The position numbers and the translations under genes were made by a program. From Stercorarius parasiticus (Eukaryota > Chordata > Aves > Charadriiformes > Stercorariidae), in contig VWZL01000674.1 of the NCBI GenBank assembly GCA_013396915.1, positions 1-64,000 of the forward strand: DNA of 64,000 nucleotides, written 5' to 3'. Each line of letters begins with the position of its first letter. Position 1 is the first letter of the stretch. The notes beneath the pieces are model-generated. The model had not been told where the DNA came from. It worked only from the letters and a program-made list of their open reading frames with translations, and did no database searches. This document shows, piece by piece, positions 1 through 11,000 of this stretch.

Positions 1-32
1 TTGGCCTTCTTGGCCACAGGGGTACATTGCTG
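1..32 (-). mobile_element. CR1 LINE fragment cut by the left window edge
   Basis: The reverse complement of the first 32 bases (CAGCAATGTACCCCTGTGGC, then CAAGAAGGCC) matches the part of CR1 ORF2 that usually reads CAGCAATGTGCCCTTGTGGCCAAGAAGGCC. The match stops at about base 33, so this is the 5' truncation point of a minus-strand copy whose 3' part lies to the left of the window. The family match is from memory of the avian CR1 consensus. Confidence 0.72.
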
Positions 33-1692
33 CAGTGGTCACAGTCATAGTGGCCTGGTAAAACGGTCCCTTGGTTGCTCAAGATGGGGGGTTGAGCTTT
101 TTCAGGGACAGGAAAAAATTCAGAAAGGGAGCAGAAGGTAACCCAAGCATCTCGGTTTTTTGGTAAGATTTCAAGCTACAAGACTGTTCTGTGAAACTAG
201 AGCCAACAACGAACGACCCTCTTCCCCAGTATCTTTTCAAAAGAAAAACCAGTACTTGCTCAGTCTTTTGAAAGGCAGTCGGTGTGTACCATCCAAACTG
301 GATTACAGGCTCTGAAACAGGGTGGGCGATGACCGTGCCCTGCAACTGCAACGCCAGTGTCTGGGCTCTAGGGGTAATAAGCACTGAGAAAACACCACTC
401 TTGCCGTGTTGCCTCCCAGGGAGCTTGAGGAGGTTTCCTTGCTGCTCATGCAGCAGCTTTCCCAACTGACCTTTCAAAGCACTTGACACAGCAGCTAGTA
501 CTCATTGCAGAGCCTGGGATTCCACCTCAGGACATGGATCTCCTGCCCTTGGTTTACTCTAGACCCAGACTCCCATATCATGGAGAAAAAAATTACAGAT
601 GTTTTCCTTGCATACAATCACATTTACATTCACACTTTTGTTCATTTATAAATAATATGAATGATGGATATGACTGAATTACAACACATCATTCAGGAAC
701 TGGGCAACTCTCATGGAACAAAAACATTTGAATATCTATTTTTAATGAATGTCAGGCAAAGCTTGATAGAATATCAATATATCTAGAGGAAGAATATACA
801 TAAAAGTTTATTCTTGCAGCAGTGAGCGTATTAAAATTTCAGTTCAGTGACATAAGTATCAGTGCAGTGATTTCCTTCCAATGTAAACAGCCTTCTAGGT
901 TTCTGCTACCGTATTTGAGATTTGAAATCAGTCAGGTAACCTCCTCCAGTAAGCATTGAGAGGTCTTGTGTAATACTACTTTCGCAGTTAAATTTTTACT
1001 ATGGCTTTTTCTCTCTCACAAGGAATATGTTACGGCAAATACAAAATAGGCTGTTACTCAGATTTATCGTGCCCATATTGCTGTTCAGAAGAGGAATACT
1101 GTCTTATCTAATTTTAAATACGACTGAGTCAGCCGGCAGTGCTCCTGTGGGTCAAAACACCTTTTAGGAATCCTTTCCACGTCTGAACAACATGTGCAGT
1201 ACATGTCTCACAGCAGATTGTAAAATGCCAATATGTGATTAGCAGACTGGCCGACAGGTAAAGCCTGGACACATCCGATAGCAGGGCATTCCTAGTTTTG
1301 TCTTTGAAGACTGCTCCAACATTTATCAGTTAAGCAGTCAAGGAACAAAATACATAGCAAGACAGCCCTTGTGTGAGCAAGACAGCACAAATACGCATGG
1401 TTAAAGTAAATCTATCACACCTTTCTTAGTTTGAAACTTCAAGAAAGGGAGGAAAACTAGCTAGCAGAAGAATTAAACCAGTATTAGCTAAATCGTATTT
1501 CTTCTCCTGTGTGGGTTTAGCTGGCCCTAGCTCCTTTTACTTCATGCTTTTGAGAAAGAGAACCTCAACATAGTTTTAAGTAGAGTTTAACACATTTCAA
1601 ACCTTAACTGTAACTCTCATAACCCCACATAAATTTACCCAATGGACAAATAACCTCCCAAGCATTAAGACGGTGTTTACCAGCGCACTTAC
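33..1692 (-). other. MCTP1: MCTP1 intron downstream of the exon (no further exon seen)
   Basis: Single-copy-looking AT-rich sequence. There is a minus-strand open frame of 136 codons at 79-489, but no family is recognised in it and overlapping frames are also open. I see no splice-bounded exon, no further CR1 and no tandem array. The next MCTP1 exon (TSDPYVKF…) should lie beyond the left edge. Confidence 0.7.
1687..1692 (-). other. MCTP1: Splice donor (GTAAGT) of the MCTP1 exon
   Basis: The exon ends ...CGTGGAG and is followed on the minus strand by GTAAGT, a full match to positions +1 to +6 of the donor consensus. The donor splits a Gly codon after its first base, which agrees with the known GG-TSDPY continuation in the next exon. 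Confidence 0.9.
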
Positions 1693-1807
1693 CTCCACGG
1701 TCCCGTGCTGCTAAATTCTGCCCTCTTCTCAGGGTAACGTCCAACTGGTACATCCTGGGGTCCCCAGAAGGAAAATCTGCATTACTTGTTTCAACCAAAT
1801 TTGTTCT
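1693..1807 (-). CDS. MCTP1: MCTP1 internal coding exon (start of the first C2 domain), partial gene
   Basis: Seen: on the minus strand a 115-nt open segment is flanked by a pyrimidine tract and AG (1808-1809) and by a GTAAGT donor (1687-1692). It starts on a codon boundary and ends after one base of a codon (38 codons plus 1 nt). Its product contains MYQLDVTLRRGQNLAARDRG. Family knowledge: this closely matches the start of C2A in MCTP1 (MYQLDITLRRGQSLAARDRGG in mammals, followed by TSDPYVKF); MCTP2 differs here. The RTNLVETSNADFPSGDP stretch before it aligns with the linker coded by human exon 2. The Asp in RDRG corresponds to the first Ca-binding loop residue of synaptotagmin-type C2 domains; the second (SDPY) would lie in the next exon, off the left edge. 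MCTP proteins have C2 domains followed by two C-terminal membrane segments and act at ER and synaptic or endosomal membranes as Ca2+ sensors. An in-frame ATG at 1753-1751 could serve shorter isoforms. The rest of the gene is outside the window. Confidence 0.92.
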
Positions 1808-1830
1808 CTGGAAGGGAAAAAAATAAAAAT
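1808..1830 (-). other. MCTP1: Splice acceptor and polypyrimidine tract of the MCTP1 exon
   Basis: Reading the minus strand, a pyrimidine-rich run (TTTTTATTTTTTTCCCTTCC) is followed by AG, and the MCTP1-like reading frame begins immediately after it. This fixes the exon's 5' border and shows that the exon is internal, with its upstream exon at higher coordinates. Confidence 0.88.
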
Positions 1831-2853
1831 GCAATAGCTAACACTACTGGAAGTTTCACGTGAGGTATATTTTAATTTGGTATCGCCATCCTGTTGAAGT
1901 AAGACAGGGCCATATCCCACTCCCCTACCTCAGAGCAAATACCCCAACACCAAGAAACCCGCTCCTGTCATCACTATGACAATTCCTAGAGCATCCTTTT
2001 CTTTGAAAAAAAACAAAGCACCAACTGGTTGACATCTCAATGGTTAAATTTATTATTTAAAAAAGGCAGTTGGAAAACAGTTCTTCGACACCTGGATTTA
2101 TTATGGAAAGTGCATTTTTAATTACACTCACATACCTTCCTGGCACACTAGAGCAGAATAAGTAAGAAGAAACAGATCTGGACCTTACAGTACTATTTGG
2201 ACTACTCATTACCATTACTCTCAAACCCTGTATTTATTCCACAGTGATAATCTAGGCATTGCATAAGCATACATGAATTCGGATTTTGTCAGCAACTGAA
2301 GTACTTTGCAAGATATGTGTTTTTTTCCACAGGGTTATGGGGGAAACTGGGGGGAAAAAGAAACCATAAAGACATGAAATGCAGCTCTAGGTCTTCACTT
2401 GTAATACACGCCTTCTTAGTTTGCCTGTATGCCAGTGCAAAGATAAGATTCTTAGAGCAGTTATTTGTTTAAACTATATCATAAAAAATTAAAAAAAAAT
2501 TTTAAAGGAAATCAGAATGCAAGGAACTCTCTGGACTGCCTGAATAGTAACCACATTTCTGTCCCAAATGACAAAGGAGAGAAATTATATTTCTTAGTAT
2601 GTATAAGCTTTTGCAAAATGGTTTCTAACACATCTCCCTATAAGTAGCATCTAATTACAGTGCATGCTTGGAACACCGCATTTAACTTTTAAGACTCGAA
2701 CAACTATATCTATTATACATTGACAGTACATACAGGGGCTTCATATATTATACACACGGAGCACCACGGTTACATATTCTCATGCTAGGAGCTGAATCTT
2801 TTAGGACCAGCGCTATTACTATTTTATTATGCTATTATGGCTCCTCTGCAAGC

Positions 2854-2868
2854 AAAAAAAAAAAAAAA
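2854..2868. repeat. A15 homopolymer
   Basis: Fifteen consecutive A on the plus strand (T on the MCTP1 sense strand). No retroposed gene or target-site duplication is recognised around it. Confidence 0.95.
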
Positions 2869-4739
2869 GCATCATGATAGAAACATCTCAGAGACCACAC
2901 ATCTTCGAAGCACGATTCCACTTCAACGAGAAACTTTTCTTGTTTCTCTTCCTACTACCCCCTTTTCTTTTTAAGGTAATAATAAATCTGAAGCACAAAG
3001 GAAGCCACAAAATAAAGGCATTTTAACACATGGTTTATGCTTGTTAGTCCAGAGTCACAAATACGAGCCCTGGCATGTTAACCTTTGCTGCGCGTACAAT
3101 GCTGGCCAAACCGCATACTGACACGGCCGCTTCCACAGCAATGAAATTGCTCAAAACTAGCGCACTTCAGAGAAAATGGTTAGATAAGCTTTGCTGGGAG
3201 GGGGCGGGGGGTTGTTGTTGAAATCTCTCAACGTTTATCCTGTAACGTAACTGCTGAGGCATCCCTGAAACCATCAAAAGACTTTGCAAGACTCTTGCAG
3301 AAGTCACCTACCACCTTCTTTTAAAGGACTAACGCCCCGCTCACCATCTCTTTTTTCAGTTTTTTCTTCATGCCCTCACCGGGGAAGGATACAAGACTGA
3401 CAATAGTGAATTTCCACCCCTACGCCATGCAGAAATAAGGAAAAACTTGCATGCTGGCCTGATCCTCAGCCTCATCCCAGAACCCAGCACTCACCAGGGC
3501 ATTGTGAAAGAAGAAATTTGTGCTCTAAATCACATAATAAACACCAAAACTTTCCTCCCCATCTCTTGTCCTGCCCGATTCTTGCTCATGGCATCCCCTT
3601 CCCCTCTGAGGAACAGCACGAGCTCTACAATAAAACTCCTTGGTTTAAACATTGCCATGTCGCGCCCTTCTTTTCCCTGTCTCACCTCCTTTTCAATGCT
3701 TTGCCTTCCTTTTTTTCTTGCAATGGAACTTCTTTTAAACATTTACATTAATTAGTTTTTCAGAGAGCTGCTCAAGGAGGCTGGAATGTAGGTGAGCAAT
3801 GCAACAAGCCTACAGGACATAAACAGTTACACAAATGAAATAAGAGCAAATTGATATTAACTATTCCTAACCAGTTCTGCATCAGAACCGCAGCACTTGA
3901 AGTATGCAACTGAAGCTGGAGGTTGCCATAATAAATGCAACTATTAATAAATCATTTTTCAACCACCTTTTTTAATTAACAAGTTCAAAAGTTAAAACGG
4001 CAACTAGTAAAAAACAAAGAACAACTTTTGTGTGGTCTGTAGCTATGACCTAAAGTTAGAAGTTTTTAGACGAGAAACTCCAGAGCATTCATGAAAACCT
4101 ACAATTGCCCTAACCACGGAAGTTTCAAAATCAGATTTTCTGAACTTCCAGATTCCAATTAATAATGTCAAGAAAAGAAGTTCTGCGTCACTAGGAAAAA
4201 AATAAAACCATCACGACTAGAAGCTGTGAGCCACAAGGCTGTTTCTTACTGACCACTGCAGGATGATGACACCAAGCCTGACAAAGCAGGGGCATGCCTT
4301 CCCCTTCAGTGTCTAAAATGTACAGAAGGTCTTGAAATTACTTTTGTTACATCTTTAACAAATATGTTGAGGTTTCAGACAAAGACCAGAAAGGCAAGTA
4401 ACCGTATATTCACATAGGCAAAATCGCCTGTCTGAAGGCAATGCCTGAATTAACTCCTCTGAATTGATTTTCAGTAGTGGTCTGTCATTATTTTACTTTA
4501 AAATATTCTTTTTAGCTAAACTAGGGCTAAATTCTTGGACCCTACAATTCCCTGCGGAATCAAAAGGGATCTGTTTTAAGAGAAATTTATTACTTGGCAC
4601 AAACACTGAAGCCTTGCACACAGTGAATTTCGACAGAGAGGTTAAAGAACGCTGATCATCTTGAAAACAGGCCACGTGCGAATGTCGGGACGGAGGTGTT
4701 GGTGACCGAACCCATCCTCAGCCGCACTCTGTTGTTTAA

Positions 4740-5039
4740 CTGAGTTCTTCTCTTGCCAAACAGCAAGAGCAGCAACAGGAGCTGCTTCACCTTCAGCGAG
4801 ACATCGGGGAGAGGTTCCCCGACAGCCTGCACCGCAATGCCTCTGCAGCTGCAGCTCGCGCCTGGCTCACGGCGTGTCAAGGGACGCTCAGCCATGCCCA
4901 GAAAACAGACCGTTTCCTCCAGCCGGAGGGAACACCGAGCTCACACCAGCCAGGCTTCGGATGGCCCCTACGAGTGGCACACCTCCTTCAAGTGCCTGTT
5001 TCTCCAAGAACTATCTCCATAGTATGCAAACTCATGTGA
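4740..5039 (+). other. Stop-free frame in a GC-rich patch, candidate exon or chance
   Basis: After TAA at 4737-4739 one plus-strand frame stays open for 99 codons to TGA at 5037-5039. A fair acceptor (TTCTTCTCTTGCCAAACAG) ends at 4763, and the following frame begins QEQQQELLHLQRDIGERF, a Gln/Leu-rich helix-like stretch. I recognise no family, and no convincing donor or initiating Met is present. The other two plus frames and one minus frame are also open over part of the patch, so composition alone may explain it. Confidence 0.12.
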
Positions 5040-5990
5040 AATCTGAAAGAAGACTCTTTCCAACAAAGCCGAGAAGCAGAAACAAAATAATTTATCAGTT
5101 CGGTTCCAATTTAGCCCAACAGCCCTTATTCAGCTGGGTTATTTTTCAGATATAAGTCATCTGAACCCTTTTCCATTGGAGGGGTACGCAAGGCAAGCCC
5201 ACGATGGACGCAGGACGCTCTATTAGAACAGCCACCAACTGACAGCAGAATGGACAACTTCTAACTAGAAAACACTCAGCACTGTATTTTAAGACCAAAA
5301 ATGAAAGATAGCATTACTACGTGAGTGTGTATTAAGCACACTTATGGAGCTAAGCTGTTAGTCTAACAACGTGAAATAACACGTTGGCTCACTTTTACAG
5401 AAGCTCTGGGGTTTAGACATCTGTCATTCTGGAGACATATAAGACCAGGTGGAGCTGTGGAAGAACATGCCCTTGCTCAGGACTTGTACCACTGTCACAT
5501 TATTGTCCGCACAGAAACCAATGCAAAGAGTTTGTGCATCTTAGCGTCAAAAAAAGTTAGTTTTCTGATGCCTGCGACTAGTATCCATGAGGAGTTTCCG
5601 CTACCCAAGCTGACACAAAGCCCAAATTATTTCAAGAAGGTAATTAAAGCTTTCGATTTTTTTTTAAACTCCCATTTCTACATCAGATAAAGAAAAAAAT
5701 AATTTGAATTTTCTCCAAAAAAATTCTGCTAAACCCTTTGTGATTCACTGGTATGAAGAGTCAGGCAACTATTTCCACCTCTTTTGTTCACACCAGGAGA
5801 GACACTTCACTGTGTTTTCCAGATTTAGTAGATTAACGACTAGATGAAAAAACTATTTTTTTCCACTGAACGAGTGTTGAGCATGTAAAAGGACCGTAAG
5901 CTAGCTGGCAGGCAGGTACATGTGAGTAGCTGCACACCAGTAATAAAGGAAAATGCTATCCCAGTCTTTGTACATCCAGTGCCTCCACCA

Positions 5991-6110
5991 TATCATAGAA
6001 TCATTCAGGTTAGAAAAGACCCTTGGGATCATCGAGTCCAACCATCAGCCCCACTCTACAAAGTTCTCCCCTACACCGTATCCCCCAACACCACACCTAA
6101 ACGACTCTAT
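5991..6110 (-). mobile_element. CR1 LINE 3'-end fragment
   Basis: Read on the plus strand it starts CATAGAATCATTCAGGTTAG, continues through ATCATCGAGTCCAACCATCA, and ends near ACGACTCT. This is the reverse complement of an avian CR1 3' end (…TGGTTGGACTCGATGAT…CTATG). Only about 120 bp of 3' tail is preserved, which is the usual severe 5' truncation. The orientation is the same as MCTP1 transcription. Confidence 0.9.
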
Positions 6111-7910
6111 GAGGCATTACTGGTCAGAACCCAGTTCCCCCTCAGGATGCACGAAAAATGACGCCACTTCGAGGCTGACAGGATGGCTGAAATCACCACC
6201 ATTCCCACATCACGTCATTTTTCACAGTTTGCTAAAAACATACTTTCAAACAAGAAGACAGTGAATCTGATTCTGGTCACTAGGCGTTACCAAAGTCAGG
6301 GGTCAATCTATTGAAGTCAGACTAGCAATTTATGGCTAAAAGATGAGAATCAGTAACATCATCTGTGCAATCTTTTTACAAATCACATCACAAAGTTTCA
6401 GGCTAACTCAGTAACTTCCCCCAGACTGAGACCCGGAAGATTACTACCATTTTTGCCACTGAAAACTATCTATCACCCTTTCACATCTCCACGAATACAG
6501 ACACTCTCCTTCAAAGCTCTTAATATTTCTAACAATCAATCAGCTAAACCGACCCCAGGGACCAACGGCTTTGCTGCTGTCCTACAATTTATGTACCGTA
6601 CACTATCATGACTTTCTGCCAGCAATTCAGGGTATATAAGAGATTTAAGAACTCTCTGCTGCAGGAACCAATTACCACTTCAGACGAACAGATCCTAGAA
6701 TTCGATATAGCTTGTTCAATTTCAAAACTGAAAATATTCAGCAGTTTAAAAAAAAAAAAAAATAAAATCTACACCTGTAACACACTCCCCCTTCCAAAAA
6801 AGGAAAAAGAAATAAATCTTTTTCAATACAGCTAGGAAAAAAAAACCCACCTAACATTTTCCTATGCTTAAAAGTATATTTCGGAAACGCATATTAGATT
6901 GAAGTAATACTCTTATCCGAGTCATTTAAGCAACGGGTTACAGCTCTGTTGATTTGCTGTTCCATTTCAATATTCTGCCAGAACACACCGGTAAGACAAG
7001 CAAAAAGCGCTTTTGTTTTTCCTCACCAGCATAAACCAAAGGCATCAGCATCAACGCTTCCTTCGGCAGATGAAGGAAAGGGGCAACGTGGCAGTGGTCA
7101 CACAGAGGAGTGACGGGGAGCCGGCCATGTGGTGCACCAATGGCCCCTGTGCTGCGGACCTGGGTCGCTGTCAGGAAACGGGACGGTGAAGTAAACCAGC
7201 TTTCCTTGGCACACAATAGAGGAAATCAAACCAAAGTGTCCCACAAGGAGGAAGCAGTAGAACATCAACAGCCAAGGGCTCACAGCATGGCGTGAAATAT
7301 TATCAGCTTTCAAACATAAAAAAAATATGAAAAATTTTCAAGTAATGTAACTGTGTCTTCAATATTGCATAAGCAGAATTTTCCACTCCAGTTATGCCTG
7401 GCTCAAACGGATTTCTTCAGATCATTCTCATTTGTCAAAGCTTCATGCTTTGGAAACACCTGCTTGCAAGAAATTCAGAAATTCTGAATATCCAAGTGGC
7501 TGTCAACTCCTTGTCGGTGCAACTAATGGGAACTGACTGTGCTTCAAAGTTATGACAATAAAGTCAAGTGACAAGCAATTTTTAATTTTGCTGAAAAGTA
7601 TTTACTTATCTAACTTAAGAGTTACGATGATCATGTCCTAAACACTTTGTATGCTAGTGTTCTGGTTGATGGCAAGTCAGGAAGAACTGATGAACTTCTG
7701 AGTAAAACAGTTACATGGCTCACTTCATCTCATTCATTCTATTTTCCTTATTCCCTAAATAAAAAGGCAGGTGTATAATGTGAATCCACTTCATTAGCAA
7801 TATAAAAGAACACTCTGGGATTTTAAATAGTATTGGAAATGTGCAGAAATTATTAGTAGCATTTTATATGCACTAATAAATAGCTTTTATGTATATGTAT
7901 TTATATATAG
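6111..7910 (-). other. MCTP1: MCTP1 upstream intron, block 2
   Basis: AT-rich unique sequence with an A15 run at 6748-6762. Overlapping short frames at 6938-7313 show no recognisable family. No exon or transposon is recognised. Confidence 0.6.
6748..6762. repeat. A15 homopolymer
   Basis: Fifteen A in a row on the plus strand, followed by TAAAATC. It is an isolated simple repeat. Confidence 0.95.
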
Positions 7911-8003
7911 TTTAGTGCTGGTTTTTGTCAGAGTCAGGCTGATGGTTGGACTCGATGATCTGAAAGGTCCCTTCCAACCTGGGCAATTCTATGATTCTAT
8001 AAT
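7911..8003 (+). mobile_element. CR1 LINE 3'-tail fragment (about 93 bp)
   Basis: Contains GATGGTTGGACTCGATGATC, then AAAGGTCCCTTCCAACCTGG and ATTCTATGATTCTATAATG, the canonical CR1 3' untranslated end with its terminal octamer repeats. The copy is truncated to the last 90 or so bases. It lies antisense to MCTP1. Confidence 0.93.
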
Positions 8004-11000
8004 GCGCTTTTTGATTAACCAAGTATGTGCTTCTGATGGGGCAGGCTACTTCATTAAAGCTTGCCACAGAACAGATGTTTCCCATAGGCGAGATATGTCA
8101 CGAATGTGAAAAGCCTCAACTGTCATTTTGAAGATTTTGAATTGGATAAAATGTACTGAAGAACTGTAAAAGTCGGATTTTGTGTGTGCTCTTTTATCAC
8201 GTAATGGCAACAGTGCATACAGGCTAATCTGAAATGTCTCAATTATGAGGAACTATAAATTCAAGATGATTTCTGCAGAATAAAGACGTTTTTTAAGTCG
8301 GCATTAACCACATACATACAGACACACACATTTTTATGTCTGTCAGTATGCTCTGAATATGACCCTCTACTTCATATTGTCAGGAAATACACTGTGGCTA
8401 AACAAGAGTCATGAGTACATCAAGGATTCAGCCTCTTTCCCAAGCTTTTTGGCCATTTAATGTGCTTATTAAAGAAAACGCTTAACAATCAGATAGCAAT
8501 ACTGACCATTTACATCTGCAGAATAATAGGAATATTTTTGGTGACACCTGTACTAATTGTTGCTCTTGCATTTTATTTGAAAGCAACCAAAACCAAATGC
8601 TTGTTTTCAGTATCAAACTAATTACCAGCAACAGCTTGCTACATTTCCTTCTGAAAATATAATGAGTAGATGCAGAAACAGTAATAAAAGATGTAAGCAT
8701 GTCAACATTTTGGAAGTTTTGTATTCAGAAGTACACTTCAAATCACTTTTTTCAGTTGAGGCACTAACTCTGGCAGCAAAGGAAACCAAATGCCGATATC
8801 GACACAGTAATCAGAAGATATTCCACAAAGTTCTTCCTCCTTCCATCTGTCTCCATACCCTGTTTTGGGCATGGAAAACTCAGTTTGCTGCCACTTATTC
8901 ATTCACATCTACCCTAAAATTTTACTTCTGCAGCATCACTTATAGAGACGAAGATGCTAAAGCAAACAGAAAATAAAAACAAATGATCCCTTCTCCACCA
9001 AGGTTATAAATTTACTCTTGAATAAAGCAACCACAGCCTCCTTCCCAGTTCTGCTAGACTCCATTCTGTCCTCCCCACCCTCCCCATGTGTCATTTCCTC
9101 CCTTCTTGTATCACAAATTAAAAGCTCTCGTCTGGTCTCCTCTGTGAAAAGCAACTGCTGTCATCATGCCAAATCCTTCCAGGGTTGTCAGCGTTTCTTA
9201 CGGACACAACAGCTCACCTACATACAACCAATTGTGAGCGCCGGGATTTAGACTGTAAGCCTTCCAAGGACTGAAGAAAGTCTTTGTTTTCAGATATAAG
9301 TAAGGGTAGATAATTCTTTGCTGCGTTTTCCAACTCCCATTCCTCTCTTCATCCTTAAACCTATACTGCCACAACCTCTTTGTAGTGGGTTGTGTAACCG
9401 TTTTTTTTGAAAGTCCAAATTTTAACACTTTGTTTCCTCTTGTCTGGTCCTGCTGTGATAAATTCAGAGGGTTTTAATCTACTACTGATGAGCAGTTCCT
9501 TTGTAGAAGACATAAGTTTTAAACTACTATATTTGGTATTTCAACTATCGAGTTACGAATTTCTTACTAGTTTGATCAAGACTGTAAGTACAGAAATATC
9601 GCTAACAGTCCATTGTCTTTAAAATTACCTATTTGACTTCTGCTTTTGCTAAGATTTCAGCTGGTTTGACACCAGATTTTAGTCTCTGAACAAAGTGATT
9701 TGTTACAACTTATTGGTTTGCTCTGGAACCACCTTTTCCCTGACAATGTCTCTTCATCAAACCAGAAAATAGCACATGCAGAGTTGTTCTTCTACAACAG
9801 CTTTGGCGGCGGAGGCTGGTATGGAGAAACCCCGGTGTCCTCACCAGTGGCCACACAGTCCTTCGCCACAGAACGAACCCTTCCCCAGCCACTGCGGGTG
9901 CCTTTTCAGGAGAAGGTTGTTGGCCAAGATGAAGAGAGGGATGGGCTGTGTATAATTCCCTTCCGAATAACATTATAGAGATCAGGATTAAACTAAGCAG
10001 GTATGCTAGATAAATCAATGCCTCTCTGATTTGTCATATCTAATTAAAACCGTAGATCAGCACAATGGCTGGGGTATCGCTATTGCTTTGTCTTCAAAAA
10101 ATCTTCACAGCACAGAATAAGGAAACATTCTGCTTTGTTTGAAGTAAAGCAAAACAAAACTACTTTCTGCAAATGATACCCACATTTCTAAGTCACGCTT
10201 TTGGCTGTTCAGCAGCAACTACACAAAGCATTCAACAAAAGTAGCCCTAACCCAGCAAACAATGCACACATTTCTGAATACAAGCAAACACTCGGGACCA
10301 CGAACCCTCTATCCGCCCACAGCACTGAGCTCTTCTTCTATTTTCATTTGTGCAAAAACGGGCACTGTGAAATACCAACAACAAAAAAACATTTACTCAC
10401 AACATGGTTGCAACATCCAGTAGAAATGGAAGCTTCGTGTGCATTGCAAGAATACATTATCTAAATTGCCTTGCCTTTACAGCCTATAAAATTCAGATGC
10501 TTATTTATGTAAGCCTGAAAGCCATGTTAACAGAAAAATAATTTATTCCTGAATGCATTTAGTTACCTAGGGTTATCTCCATTAAAGCATAAGAAAAGAC
10601 TTTCTTTTCTGGCATCCGGAAATAAATTGCTTTTCAGAAACAAGATACGAACCAGGAAGAATCGTTTTTGACACACTCCCAGAACAAAACTTCTCCAGTT
10701 AAACGAGTACTATTGAAATGTACCAGAAGTACCTTTGCAGAAGTATCTTTCCTTGCTGCACGGAAACTAGTAACTGTACTGAAGAGGAGGTTCCAATACA
10801 GTATCGTAAGTATAATTACTCGGCAGGGACTTCAGCTGAATTGGTCAAAGACATTTCTAGGCAACAATTATCATCAAGATCACTTTGGTTCAATGTGAAG
10901 AAAACACTTCCAAAAAGTGGAAATTAAATTCATCTTAACCTGTATTCAGGTGAAGCCTACATGCAAAAACACAGAGCAAGATTCTGCACTACTGAAGTTT

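Larger units (their letters stand above)
1808..5990 (-). other. MCTP1: MCTP1 upstream intron, block 1
   Basis: Unique-looking intronic sequence. It holds an A15 run at 2854-2868, a G-rich patch at 3196-3211 (G3, G5 and G6 runs separated by single bases) and a GC-richer patch at about 4680-5000 with several overlapping open frames. A 7-bp inverted repeat (CAACGTG/CACGTTG) lies at 5367-5386. No transposable element is recognised. Confidence 0.6.

Noticed and set aside
79..489. 136-codon minus-strand open frame
   Set aside because: No recognisable domain, no splice borders and no similarity to MCTP1's next exon. A handful of non-CR1 frames this long is expected by chance when both strands of 64 kb are read.
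3196..3211. G-quadruplex
   Set aside because: Only three G-runs (3, 5 and 6) separated by single bases, so the four-tract rule is not met without bulges.
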